A stretch of 64,000 nucleotides of DNA from Allobosea sp. TND4EK4 (GCF_900156025.1 NZ_FTMO01000012.1:1-64000), one strand, 5' to 3'; positions 8,794 through 18,163 are shown, numbered from the stretch's first letter. Numbers and translations: made by a program. Notes: a model not told the origin generated them from the sequence alone.

Positions 8794-10707
8794 ATGTGTG
8801 GCATAGCCGGGATATTTCAGTTCGATCCGGCAGCACGCCCGCCGCGACCTCTGCTCCAGCGGATGACCGACCTGCTCGCTCATCGTGGGCCGGATGACGC
8901 CGGATACGAGGTCGTCGGCCCTGTCGCGTTCGGGCATCGCCGCCTCTCGATCATCGACATCAGCAATGGCGGTCATCAGCCGATGACGAACGACGATGGC
9001 AGCATCGTCATCGTCTACAATGGCGAGTGCTACAACTATCGTGAGCTGGCCCAGGGGATGAGGGGCAGAGGCCATCGCTTCCGCTCGACCTCGGACACTG
9101 AGGTGATCCTGCGGCTCTACGAGGAGAAGGGCGATGCCTGCTTCTCTGAGCTCCAGGGGATGTTCGCGCTGGCGATCTGGGACGGACGACGGCGGCGGCT
9201 CGTCTTGGCCCGCGACCGGCTCGGGATCAAGCCGCTCTATGTCACGCATGATCGGGAGCGCTTGCTCTTCGCTTCGGAAATGAAAGCGCTGCTGGCCGAT
9301 CCCCGGACAGAAACCGAGCTCGACCGGATCGCGCTCGGTGACTATCTGCATCTGCTCAGCGTTCCCGATCCGCGCTCCATCTTTCGCGGTATCCGCAAGC
9401 TGCAGCCCGGCCATCTGATCGTCGCCGACGCCGAAGGGGTGCGCGAGCGTCCCTATTGGACGTTGCCGGTCGCGATCGACGAGGGCATGAGCTATGAGGC
9501 GGCCGTCTCAGGTTTCCAGCAGCGCTTTGCTGAGGCCGTTTCGTCTCACATGGTTGCGGACGTGCCGGTCGGGGCATTCCTTTCAGGCGGCGTCGATTCC
9601 AGCGCCATCGTCGCACACGCCGGCAAGGTCACGAACCATCAGATCGAGACCTTCTCAATCACGTTCCCCGGCCTCGAAGAATTCGACGAAAGCCCCTACG
9701 CTCAGGCTGTCGCGGACCATTGCGGCGCGAAGCACCACGCCTTCCGGCTGACTCCCGATCTCGTCGAAGCACTGCCAAAGATCGCATGGCACGCCGATGA
9801 GCCCTTCGCCATCTCTTCGGCGTTTGCGCTCTATTTCATCTCGAAGGTCGCACGGGATCATGTGAAGGTCGTACTGAGCGGCGACGGCGGCGACGAGGTC
9901 TTCGGCGGCTACGTCTGGCGGCATTTCGATTTTCCAGAACTCCCGAAGGCGGCGTCATGGGGCGCCCAGCGGGCGGCTGGCATGCTGCGTCGCTATCCTG
10001 CGCTGCGTTCCGTGCTGCCCGGCAGGCTCGCCGATCGGCTCAACAGCCTGGCGTCGCGTGACCAGCGCTATCTGAATGCCTTCATCACCTTCCACGATAG
10101 CGAGCTCCATGAATTGCTCGAGCCGCAGCTCGCCGCGGAAGTGGTCGAGGCTTGGCAGGACAATGCCGTGCAGCGCTGCCTCGAGGAGGCACCGGGGGGC
10201 GAGCAGCTGGCATCGAAGCTTTACGCCGACATCAAGACGACGCTTGTCAGCGAGATGCTGACGAAGGCGGATCGGATGACGATGGCCAATGGCCTCGAGG
10301 GTCGTGTGCCGTTCCTGGATCATCGCCTGGTCGAATGGGCATTCACCGTTCCGGCGCGACACAAGATCCAGGGCACGAACGGGAAGGCGCTGGTCAAGAC
10401 CGCGCTCGAGTCTTACCTCCCTCACGACATCCTTTATCGCCGCAAGCAGGGGTTCAACGTTCCCCTGAAGATCTGGATGCGCGGCGAGCTACGCGATTTT
10501 GTCCGCGACCTGCTGACGCCCGCGCGGCTGCAACGGCGCGGCATCTTCCAACCGCAGGCTGTCGAGGCGATCCTGCGCCAGCACGAAGACGGGACCGTCG
10601 ACGCTTCCAACAAGATCTTCGCCATGCTGATGCTGGAGCTCTGGCACGAGACCTTTCTCGACCAGCGGAGCTCGTTCATGACGACGGCCGAGCCTGCCAT
10701 TGCCTGA
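8794..10707 (+). CDS. Asparagine synthase (glutamine-hydrolysing)-like amidotransferase 2
   Basis: 637 residues. The start was placed at ATG 8794 so that Cys2 becomes the N-terminal nucleophile after Met removal (MCGIAGIF); the open frame extends 31 codons upstream but that would bury the catalytic cysteine. Features: RRLSIID, NGECYNY, STSDTEVIL, then the synthetase loop SGGVDSS near residue 264 and SGDGGDEVFGGYVW. The NGE-C-YN variant (Cys for Ile) is a minor departure. It resembles amidotransferases of exopolysaccharide and O-antigen loci more than housekeeping AsnB. It is followed after one base by a glycosyltransferase, implying a shared transcript and a shared pathway. Confidence 0.9.
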   Translation: MCGIAGIFQFDPAARPPRPLLQRMTDLLAHRGPDDAGYEVVGPVAFGHRRLSIIDISNGGHQPMTNDDGSIVIVYNGECYNYRELAQGMRGRGHRFRSTSDTEVILRLYEEKGDACFSELQGMFALAIWDGRRRRLVLARDRLGIKPLYVTHDRERLLFASEMKALLADPRTETELDRIALGDYLHLLSVPDPRSIFRGIRKLQPGHLIVADAEGVRERPYWTLPVAIDEGMSYEAAVSGFQQRFAEAVSSHMVADVPVGAFLSGGVDSSAIVAHAGKVTNHQIETFSITFPGLEEFDESPYAQAVADHCGAKHHAFRLTPDLVEALPKIAWHADEPFAISSAFALYFISKVARDHVKVVLSGDGGDEVFGGYVWRHFDFPELPKAASWGAQRAAGMLRRYPALRSVLPGRLADRLNSLASRDQRYLNAFITFHDSELHELLEPQLAAEVVEAWQDNAVQRCLEEAPGGEQLASKLYADIKTTLVSEMLTKADRMTMANGLEGRVPFLDHRLVEWAFTVPARHKIQGTNGKALVKTALESYLPHDILYRRKQGFNVPLKIWMRGELRDFVRDLLTPARLQRRGIFQPQAVEAILRQHEDGTVDASNKIFAMLMLELWHETFLDQRSSFMTTAEPAIA

Positions 10708-10708
10708 G

Positions 10709-12226
10709 ATGTCTGCGACGGCCGATCGCCTGCGCGTGCTGATGTTGTGCGCGCACGAACCGACGATGGATCCCCGGGTGAAGTGGTCCGCCGCATCTGC
10801 TGCGCGAAGCTTCGACGTCACGGTGCTAGGCTTCAACAATGCCGCGGGCTCGCTGCCCGAGCAGCAGGATGGCGACGGCTATCGCCTCGTTCGCCTGCCG
10901 CATAAATTCGTCGCGGTGCTGGCCTATCCGCGTGCCTTTCTGGAGGCGGTTCCACCGCACCTCTGGCCCGTCGCCGTGTTGCTCTCACCCTTGTTCGCGC
11001 TGCTCCTGCTTCTTGTAGCGCTGCCACTGGCACTTGCTCGGATCATGCGGCAGGCGGCGCTCGGCATCCGTTCCGCGCTTCTGCGTCATCCGCTGGGACG
11101 GCACGTCGAACCCTTCCTTTCGGCGCCCGCGCGTCGGCCGTCAGAGGATGGAAGCGGCGAGGAGGAGGAGCGGCGGCGCGAACGCTCGCTCGGGTCGCTC
11201 CGCGCCCGGATTTCTTACGTCTCGAATCTCCTGCGCATGCAGTTCGGCCCGCCCGCGCTCTGGTTCACGAGCTACATCGATTCACTACCGACCAAGCCGG
11301 ATACCATCCACTGCAACGACCTAGACACGCTGCTGGTCGGCGTCGTCGCGCGCAAGCGCTATGGCTGTCGGGTCGTTTACGATGCGCATGAGTACTATCC
11401 ACATTGCGATCCGTATGCGCGCTGGCTCGATATCTGGATCTTCTCAGCTATCGAATGGCTGCTGCTGCGCCGGACCGATGCGGTGGTCACGATCAACCAG
11501 CCCATGGCTGAGCAGATGAGCGCTGCCTATGGCTACCGGCCGATCTACGCAGTGCCGAATGCCGAGCCGCGGGCGGATGTCGCCGTCGTTCCGATGCGGA
11601 CCGCAATGACCGATCAGTCCGATGGCCGGCTCAAATGCCTGGTTCAGGGGCGCTATTCGCCGAAGCGGGGCATGGAAGAGGTGATCGAGGGTTGGCGCCA
11701 TGTCGATCCGCGCAAGGCCGCACTGTTCTTGCGAGGGCCGGAGAACGAGCACAGCAGACGCGGCCGCGAGCTTGCGGCGCGGCTTGGCCTGCTCGATCGC
11801 TCGGTCTATTTCCTGCCGGCGGTCACGGAAGATGAGCTTGTCGCGGCGGCAGCCGAGGCCGACATTGGCATCATTCCCTATCTTTCCGATTTCATGATCT
11901 ATGAGTATGCTTGTCCGAACAAGCTCGCGCAGTACATGCATGCGGGGCTGGCGCTTCTTTCAAACGATCTCGCCTATGTACGCTCGGTCATCGAATGGGG
12001 CCATGCAGGCTTGATCTATCGCGTCGGCGAGAGCGGTTCCCTTGCCGCGGCCGTTCATCGCCTCGCCGACGATGCGGATCTGCTGAGCCGGCTCAAGCAG
12101 GCGGCGACGGAATTTGCGCGCGAGACGTTCAACTGGCAGGCCTATTCCCCGATCTTCGACGCCTTGTACCGAGGCGAGACTCCCCAGCTTGAGGCGGACG
12201 GCACGGCAACCGGCCGCTTGCACTAG
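10709..12226 (+). CDS. GT4-type glycosyltransferase with inserted membrane segment
   Basis: 505 residues from ATG 10709, one base after the previous stop. The N-terminal Rossmann half begins RVLMLCAHEPTMDPRVKWSA. A strongly hydrophobic stretch at about 85-112 and a charged run (about 141-160, rich in Glu and Arg) interrupt it. After that come HCNDLDTLLVG and VVYDAHEYYPHCDPY at about 222-235. The C-terminal half has QGRYSPKRGMEEVIEGW and EADIGIIPYLSDFMIYEYACPNKLAQYM, a GT-B nucleotide-sugar site. It should add one sugar to the lipid-linked chain at the inner face of the cytoplasmic membrane. The glycosyltransferase at 15421 shares its YDAH(D/E)-Y motif and a similarly placed charged insert. 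Confidence 0.85.
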   Translation: MSATADRLRVLMLCAHEPTMDPRVKWSAASAARSFDVTVLGFNNAAGSLPEQQDGDGYRLVRLPHKFVAVLAYPRAFLEAVPPHLWPVAVLLSPLFALLLLLVALPLALARIMRQAALGIRSALLRHPLGRHVEPFLSAPARRPSEDGSGEEEERRRERSLGSLRARISYVSNLLRMQFGPPALWFTSYIDSLPTKPDTIHCNDLDTLLVGVVARKRYGCRVVYDAHEYYPHCDPYARWLDIWIFSAIEWLLLRRTDAVVTINQPMAEQMSAAYGYRPIYAVPNAEPRADVAVVPMRTAMTDQSDGRLKCLVQGRYSPKRGMEEVIEGWRHVDPRKAALFLRGPENEHSRRGRELAARLGLLDRSVYFLPAVTEDELVAAAAEADIGIIPYLSDFMIYEYACPNKLAQYMHAGLALLSNDLAYVRSVIEWGHAGLIYRVGESGSLAAAVHRLADDADLLSRLKQAATEFARETFNWQAYSPIFDALYRGETPQLEADGTATGRLH

Positions 12227-12287
12227 GCTGCGGCGGTGCGATCCGGCTCTGACGGCCTGTGACACCACGACAGGAAACGAGGCAATC

Positions 12288-13334
12288 TTGACCCGCACTC
12301 TTCTCACCGTTGTCGGCGCCAGGCCACAGTTCATCAAGGCTGCGCCGGTCAGCCATGCATTGCGGCGAGCCGGCGGCGTGCGCGAAATCCTCGTCCACAC
12401 CGGCCAGCATTTCGATGCGGCCATGTCGGATATCTTCTTCCAGGAGCTCGATATCGCTCCTCCCGCGCACAACCTCGAGGTGAACAGCCTCGGGCATGGC
12501 GCAATGACGGGCCGCATGCTCGAGAAGCTCGAAATCGTCATGCAGGCCGAGAAGCCAGACGCCGTCATGATCTATGGTGACACGAACTCGACCGTCGCGG
12601 GGGCGTTGGCAGCCGCGAAGCTCCACATCCCGGTCGCTCACGTCGAGGCTGGGCTGCGCTCCTTCAACCGGCGCATGCCTGAAGAGATCAATCGCGTCAT
12701 GGCCGACCACCTGTCCGCACTGCTGTTGTCACCGACGCAGGCCGGCGTCGACAACCTGGCAGCGGAAGGGATCGTCCAAGGCGTACACCATGCAGGCGAC
12801 GTGATGTACGACATCACCTTGAGCGCGGTGGCGCGCGCACGTGGTGAATCGAGCATCCTGGCCCGGGAGGGCCTGAGCCCCAAGGGCTATCAGGTCGCTA
12901 CGATCCACCGTGCCGAGAATACCGACAACCCTGAGCGATTCGAGCGTGTGCTGGCGTGGCTTGAGCAGGCAGCCCAGACCATGCCTGTCGTTATGCCGGT
13001 TCACCCACGCACCGGCAAGTTGCTGGAGGCGCAGGGTCGCAAGCTGGCCAATATCCGCCTTATCGCGCCACTCGGCTATCTGGACATGGCATGGCTCGTG
13101 AACCAGTCTGCCGGCGTCATGACTGACTCCGGGGGCCTGCAGAAGGAGGCATATTTCCATCGCGTCCCGTGCACGACGCTGCGTGACGAGACTGAATGGG
13201 TCGAAACGATCGAGTCGGGCTGGAACCGCCTCTGGACGACCCGCGAATACGCCGAGCGGCGCGAGATCGCGGACTACGGCACCGGCCACGCCAGCGACCT
13301 GATCGCGACGAAAGTCAAGGAACTCATGGGCTGA
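12288..13334 (+). CDS. wecB: UDP-N-acetylglucosamine 2-epimerase (non-hydrolysing)
   Basis: 348 residues from TTG 12288, preceded by a GGAAACGAGG ribosome-binding region; the open frame upstream overlaps the glycosyltransferase and has no family similarity. Family motifs are intact: VVGARPQFIKAAP at the N-terminus, YGDTNSTVAGALAA, HVEAGLRSFNRRMPEEINR, TIHRAEN, and the C-terminal TDSGGLQKEA. It interconverts UDP-GlcNAc and UDP-ManNAc in the cytosol, so ManNAc or a derivative is a likely glycan component. The partner WecC dehydrogenase that would give UDP-ManNAcA is not in the window. A ManNAcA residue would be an obvious substrate for amidation by the AsnB-like enzymes. Confidence 0.93.
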   Translation: MTRTLLTVVGARPQFIKAAPVSHALRRAGGVREILVHTGQHFDAAMSDIFFQELDIAPPAHNLEVNSLGHGAMTGRMLEKLEIVMQAEKPDAVMIYGDTNSTVAGALAAAKLHIPVAHVEAGLRSFNRRMPEEINRVMADHLSALLLSPTQAGVDNLAAEGIVQGVHHAGDVMYDITLSAVARARGESSILAREGLSPKGYQVATIHRAENTDNPERFERVLAWLEQAAQTMPVVMPVHPRTGKLLEAQGRKLANIRLIAPLGYLDMAWLVNQSAGVMTDSGGLQKEAYFHRVPCTTLRDETEWVETIESGWNRLWTTREYAERREIADYGTGHASDLIATKVKELMG

Positions 13335-13370
13335 GCCGTCGGGCGCCGAGTCATCAGGTCTGGCCGCGCG

Positions 13371-13379
13371 CCCCCCCCC
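13371..13379 (+). repeat. Homopolymeric C9 tract upstream of amidotransferase 3
   Basis: Nine consecutive cytosines lie about 100 bp before the ATG at 13481, in the gap after wecB. Such tracts are prone to slipped-strand changes. It is not inside a reading frame, so any effect would be on transcription or be nil. Confidence 0.6.
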
Positions 13380-13480
13380 GTTCGGGCAAATGCCTTGGAC
13401 GCCGCCGCGCCCGTGGTGTAAGAGCCCGCTCACGCAGGCCTGATAAGGCGCCCGCTACAGTAGGAAAGAATCTCCGGTTC

Positions 13481-15424
13481 ATGTGCGGCATCTTCGGGTA
13501 TTTCGCCCAGGACGGGATAACGGTTCCCGAGCGGCAGCTGCTTGACAGCTCCGAGATCATTGCACACCGCGGCCCGGATGGTCAGGGCGCGGTCTGGTTC
13601 GACGCGCGCCCCGACGCCGGCGGTGCTGCGGCCTTCTCGCATGATCGTTGGACGGGCGAGCGCCGGCCGTCGGTGCTCTTTTGCCATCGGCGTCTGGCGA
13701 TCATCGATCTTTCGAACGAAGCGCTGCAGCCGATGGCCTCCGATGAGGACATGCTTTGGATCGTCTTCAACGGCGAAATTTACAACTATGTCGAGTTGCG
13801 TCATGAACTGCAGGAGCGAGGCGCTGTTTTCCGGACTTCGTCCGATACGGAGGTCATCCTCAAGGCTTATGAGGCCTGGGGCATGGATGCGTTCCCGCGC
13901 TTCATTGGCATGTGGGCGTTGGCCTTGCTGGATCGCCGCTCGCGCCGGTTGGTGCTCTCGCGGGATCGCTTCGGTGTAAAGCCTCTCTACTACGTCAAGA
14001 CTGCCGATGCCTTCGCCTTCGGTTCCGAGATCAAGCAGCTCGTCAGGCTGCCGGGCGTAGAGCGCCGCGCCAACGATCGCGTCATTCATGACTTTCTGCA
14101 CTATGAAGCATCGGACTGCGGCGAGGAGACCTTTTTCGAAGGGATTCTGCGTCTGCCGCCAGGTCGCAACCTGATCGTCGATCTCGACGATGGCTCGCTC
14201 AGGCAGAAATCCTATTATGAGCCGCTGGAGCAGCCCGTTGAGGTTCCACAGACCCATGCGGAGGCCGCGGAGCGGTTCAGAGAGCTGCTGAAGGAGAGCG
14301 TCCGCATTCATTTGCGGGCCGACGTGCCGGTCGGCACCTGCCTGTCCGGCGGGCTCGACAGCTCCGCCATCGCCATGCTCATGCGCGAGATCGCGAATGA
14401 GGCGGGGCTTTCGGTCGAACGCCACGCCTTCAGCGCGGAGTTCGACGTGCCCGAGGCGGACGAGCGGTACTATACGCGCATGTCAATCGAAGCGGCGCAG
14501 GTTCGCTCGCACGTTATGCAGCCGCGCGAGGAGGATCTTCTCGCCGACCTGCACAAGCTGGTTTGGCATCAGGACGAGCCATTCGGCTCAACCAGCATCT
14601 ATGCGCAATGGAGCGTGTTCCGGCTGGTCCAGCAGGCGGGCGTCAAGGTCGTTCTCGACGGGCAGGGCGCCGACGAGATGCTGGGCGGATATGCCAGCAC
14701 AGTGCCCTTCTTCCTGCTTGAGCAGATGGCGCAACGGAGGCATCTGCGGGCGCTTTCCGAGAGTTGGCACTGGGCACGGCTTCAGGGGCGGCCCTTCGCG
14801 ACGCAGATACCTTACCCCGGCCTGAAGCGAATGCTCTCGGCATTTGGCTCGACCAGCCCGGCCGCGGCGATCGAGCAGCCTTGGATCGCTCCGGAGTTTG
14901 CGGCTGGAAACGTGGGCAACTCAGCCTATGTTGAAGCCTTGGCGCCGCAGCCTTTCGGCGCTGATGGCCATTTCGGCAATGTTCTGCATCGCTTTTTCTT
15001 CAGGACCAATCTTCCGGCATTGCTGCGTTTCGAGGACCGCAACTCGATGGCCTTCTCGGTCGAGGCGCGAGTGCCCTTTCTCGACCACCGCCTGGTCGAG
15101 TATGCCTTCGCCCTGCCGTCCCACTTCAAGATGCGAGACGGTTACACCAAACGCGTACTTCGCGATGCGATGAAGGGCACGCTGCCGGAGGAAATCCGCA
15201 TGCGGGCCCGCAAGATGGGCTTTGCGACACCGGAGCGCCTGTGGCAAACCGGCCCGCTCAAGCCGCTTATCGAGTCGGCGATCGCCGACCCGAAACTCGA
15301 GCGCTACATAGACCGCCGGGCCGCGATGGCTCACTTCGAACGTATCTGCGCCGGCCAGAGCTTCAGCTTCGCGCCATGGCGCTGGCTGAATCTTTCGCTC
15401 TGGATGAAGGAGTTTGCGCTCTGA
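13481..15424 (+). CDS. Asparagine synthase (glutamine-hydrolysing)-like amidotransferase 3
   Basis: 647 residues. Start ATG 13481 was chosen because it gives MCGIFGYF with Cys2 as nucleophile; upstream in-frame codons run back into wecB. Motifs: RRLAIIDLS, NGEIYNYVEL, SSDTEVILK, then SGGLDSSA near residue 289 and DGQGADEMLGGY in place of the more usual SGDGGDE, so the second nucleotide-binding motif differs from paralogues 1 and 2. The 146-bp gap upstream carries a nine-cytosine tract. Its frame runs directly into the next glycosyltransferase. The acceptor carboxylate is presumably a different glycan residue or step from those of the other two. Confidence 0.9.
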   Translation: MCGIFGYFAQDGITVPERQLLDSSEIIAHRGPDGQGAVWFDARPDAGGAAAFSHDRWTGERRPSVLFCHRRLAIIDLSNEALQPMASDEDMLWIVFNGEIYNYVELRHELQERGAVFRTSSDTEVILKAYEAWGMDAFPRFIGMWALALLDRRSRRLVLSRDRFGVKPLYYVKTADAFAFGSEIKQLVRLPGVERRANDRVIHDFLHYEASDCGEETFFEGILRLPPGRNLIVDLDDGSLRQKSYYEPLEQPVEVPQTHAEAAERFRELLKESVRIHLRADVPVGTCLSGGLDSSAIAMLMREIANEAGLSVERHAFSAEFDVPEADERYYTRMSIEAAQVRSHVMQPREEDLLADLHKLVWHQDEPFGSTSIYAQWSVFRLVQQAGVKVVLDGQGADEMLGGYASTVPFFLLEQMAQRRHLRALSESWHWARLQGRPFATQIPYPGLKRMLSAFGSTSPAAAIEQPWIAPEFAAGNVGNSAYVEALAPQPFGADGHFGNVLHRFFFRTNLPALLRFEDRNSMAFSVEARVPFLDHRLVEYAFALPSHFKMRDGYTKRVLRDAMKGTLPEEIRMRARKMGFATPERLWQTGPLKPLIESAIADPKLERYIDRRAAMAHFERICAGQSFSFAPWRWLNLSLWMKEFAL

Positions 15425-16932
15425 AGCCGCGGATCGCCCCGAAATACCTCGAAGTTGTCTCCATTACACCACTGGCTCTGCGCGCGGACAGCCGCACGTT
15501 GAAGCAGACGGCGTCAGTTTATCGGCTAGGGTACAAGTCTGCCGTTGTGGAGGGAAAACATAGCGGGTTCGACCCGGGTAGCCTACCATTCGAGGTACTA
15601 AGCGTCGAAGTGCCGCGGACAGAAGTTCCGCCCGCCACGGCTCCGGCCAAGGAGGACGAGGAAGCCCCGTCACGGCTTGCCGCGACCGAGGTTTGCGACA
15701 CATCGGGCTTGGCGACGTCCGCGGAGGCTGGCACGCTCCGTCATTCGATCTCCCGAGGCCTGGCGGAACTCCGCCGCCTTCGAAAGCAGGATCGCGCTGC
15801 CGCTTTTCGTTTCGCGGCATGGTCCGCAATTCGGCTCGGTCAACGCGCCGGCTATAGGGCACCCATACATGCCTATTATTTCGTATTGTGGAGCGCGAGC
15901 TTTGCTAGAATCAAATTAAACATCGCTTTCAACAAGTTATACTATAATAACTTTACTGCTTTCATTTACCATATCTTGGGCGTCTATAGGAATATTATTC
16001 AACCAACCCGCGCTATTACACCCGGAGCCAAGCTTTATTATTTGCATTCTCCTTATCAATTTCCGGCAATAGCATTCCGCTGCTTGACCGGAAAGGCGAG
16101 GTATATTTATGACGCTCACGATTTTTATTCTCATATGGACGATCATACGCGCCTGCCGTCGTTCTGGACCCGCTGGGTTGTTCCCTGGGAGAACATGATC
16201 GAGCGCTGGTGCGTGCGTCATGCATCGGCCGTGGTGACCGTCAACCAAGGCATCGCAGAACTGATGAAGAAGCGCTTTGGGCGCGACGTCGTCGTCCTGC
16301 GCAATGCCCATGATCCCCGTCTGGAAGGTGCTCCCGGGACGACGTTGCGTACAAGTCTTGGCCTTGCGGAAGATGCGCTACTGACGGTCTGCATCGGCCA
16401 ATGGAAGCGTGATACCGCCATTGCGCAAGCCATGCAGGCTTTTGCGACACTGCCCGATCACCATCACCTTGCCTTTCTTGGCGCCAATTTCCCGTCATAT
16501 GCCGCCCAGATCGCGGAGCTTGGCATTGAGGGGCGCGTCCACTTCCATCCGGCTGTGAAGGCCAATGAGGTTGTTCCTTTCGTTCGCTCCGCGGATTTTG
16601 GGCTGCTGCTCTACCACCCGGTCTCACCGAGCATCCGTCATTGCCTTCCGAACGGTTTCTTCCAGCCGCTGGCCGCGGGCCTGCCGGTCCTCTACCCCGA
16701 CCTTCCGGAGATCGTACGCGTCGCAGGGCCGCTCGATCTCGGTCTTCAGATCAATCCACTGGATCCGAAAAGCATCGCTGAGGCTGTGCTGTGCCTAGGC
16801 AGCGACAGCTCTCTGCGAGCCTCGAAGAAAGCAAACGTCGAAGCTGCCCGTGATGAGCTGAGCTGGGAGCGCGACGAAGAAGTGCTGAAAAGGCTGATCG
16901 AGGACTTGATCGGTCCGCCACACGCCGCGTAG
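15421..16932 (+). CDS. GT4-type glycosyltransferase with charged N-terminal insert
   Basis: About 503 residues. The start is uncertain. CTG 15421 overlaps the upstream TGA and sits 8 bases after AAGGAG; the alternative ATG 15376 would overlap the amidotransferase by 49 bp. The N-terminal strand is VSITPLALRADSRTLKQTASVYRLGY, followed by an acidic Pro/Ala/Glu insert (about 65-110). Then come YIYDAHDFYSHMDDHTR near 228-243, VVTVNQGIAELM, a second Rossmann half with IGQWKRDTAI, and PNGFFQPLAAGLPVLYPD. Codons for residues about 153-240 (15880-16140) are strikingly AT-rich, suggesting mosaic origin. Likely a sugar transferase of the glycan pathway, distantly similar to the one at 10709. Confidence 0.82.
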   Translation: MKPRIAPKYLEVVSITPLALRADSRTLKQTASVYRLGYKSAVVEGKHSGFDPGSLPFEVLSVEVPRTEVPPATAPAKEDEEAPSRLAATEVCDTSGLATSAEAGTLRHSISRGLAELRRLRKQDRAAAFRFAAWSAIRLGQRAGYRAPIHAYYFVLWSASFARIKLNIAFNKLYYNNFTAFIYHILGVYRNIIQPTRAITPGAKLYYLHSPYQFPAIAFRCLTGKARYIYDAHDFYSHMDDHTRLPSFWTRWVVPWENMIERWCVRHASAVVTVNQGIAELMKKRFGRDVVVLRNAHDPRLEGAPGTTLRTSLGLAEDALLTVCIGQWKRDTAIAQAMQAFATLPDHHHLAFLGANFPSYAAQIAELGIEGRVHFHPAVKANEVVPFVRSADFGLLLYHPVSPSIRHCLPNGFFQPLAAGLPVLYPDLPEIVRVAGPLDLGLQINPLDPKSIAEAVLCLGSDSSLRASKKANVEAARDELSWERDEEVLKRLIEDLIGPPHAA

Positions 16933-16966
16933 TGCACGTGAGGACGCTGTTAATCCGGCCAGGCAG

Positions 16967-18163
16967 ATGCATAAGAAACTCAAAACGCTCTATCTCACGG
17001 CCAACGGCTTCGGAAAGGTCGTCGTCACAGCCGACACTGTCCTGCGTGGCATCCTCCGCGCAAAGGACGGCACACCGCCGCCGGCGATGTTCCGAAACAA
17101 CAAATACATCGTGAACCTCTATGCGCATCTGCGCCAGTTCTACGACAGCCTGTCCTATATCGGTGACTGGCAGGACGCCTTTGCGCGCTCGCCGCGGCTT
17201 GATGTCGAAGTCTGCAACATCAACAACCTGGTCGATTTCGGGCGCTGCCTGCTAAAGATCCGCAGCTATGATCTGATTGTGGTTTCGCACGCGGCGGCAG
17301 GCGATGACATGACGATCCTGACCAAGGCCGCGCCCCTGCTGGCCCGGCGCGACTGCCCGATGCTGGTCTTTATCGGCAACGAATACGATCTTCTGGACGA
17401 GAAGATCGCGTTCATGCAGCGGGTCAAGGCCGATCGCATCTGCAGCCAGCTGCCGTTCAACGCCGCCAGCTATCTCTATGATGGCATCGACGGGAGCCGT
17501 ATCCTGTCCATGCCGCATGCGCTCAATCCGGATGTCTATCGTCCGCCTGCGACCGACGATCGCGAGGTCGACCTCGGCTTCGTCGGCGATATCTACTGGC
17601 CTTTCGTCGGGGACGAGGAGCGTACCCATCTGATTCGGCATTTCGAGGCATGCGGGGCGGAATACGGTCTCACATGCGATATCCGGGCGGGCCAGATGGT
17701 TCGCTTGCCGCGCGACGAATGGGCGGCTTTCCTCCGCCGCACGAAGGGATTGATCGGTGCGGAATCAGGCACCTATTACCTTAACGATCACGGGAAGCTT
17801 CTGACGCGCGCGCGCGACTACAACCTGAAAGAGAATCAGCAGGCAAGCTTCGCCGAAGTGTTCGAGAAATTTTACGCCGGCGTGACGCCCGGGGTTTCCG
17901 GGAAGAGCGTCTCGTCGCGGCATTTCGAGCCGATCGGAGCCAAGTGCTGCCAGTTGCTGCTCGAAGGCGACTACAATGGGACGTTGACGGCAGGCGAGCA
18001 CTATATCCCAATCAAGCGGGATCTTTCGGACGTTGCGGAGGCGGTTCGAGCCTTCAAGGACGAGGGCTATCGCCGCAAGATCGCGGATCAAGCCTATGAA
18101 CATGTGATGGACAATCACACCTATGCGCGCCGGGTCGAGTTCGCACTGTCGACACTGTTCTGA
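16967..18163 (+). CDS. Putative glycosyltransferase with CgeB-like C-terminal half
   Basis: 398 residues. A start-proximal LKTLYLTANGFG strand, a YDLIVVSHAA loop and LVFIGNEYDLLDEKIAFM resemble the first half of a GT-B fold. MPHALNPDVYRPP, then VDLGFVGDIYWPFVGDEERTHLI, and SSRHFEPIGAKCCQLLLEGDYNG match the group-1/CgeB-type C-terminal domain, in which the F-E-x2-G acidic pair contacts the donor sugar. The final segment AFKDEGYRRKIADQAYEHVMDNHTYARR is the usual tail of this family. It lies 34 bp after the previous glycosyltransferase and 7 bp before the next one. The sugar is unknown. Confidence 0.75.
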   Translation: MHKKLKTLYLTANGFGKVVVTADTVLRGILRAKDGTPPPAMFRNNKYIVNLYAHLRQFYDSLSYIGDWQDAFARSPRLDVEVCNINNLVDFGRCLLKIRSYDLIVVSHAAAGDDMTILTKAAPLLARRDCPMLVFIGNEYDLLDEKIAFMQRVKADRICSQLPFNAASYLYDGIDGSRILSMPHALNPDVYRPPATDDREVDLGFVGDIYWPFVGDEERTHLIRHFEACGAEYGLTCDIRAGQMVRLPRDEWAAFLRRTKGLIGAESGTYYLNDHGKLLTRARDYNLKENQQASFAEVFEKFYAGVTPGVSGKSVSSRHFEPIGAKCCQLLLEGDYNGTLTAGEHYIPIKRDLSDVAEAVRAFKDEGYRRKIADQAYEHVMDNHTYARRVEFALSTLF

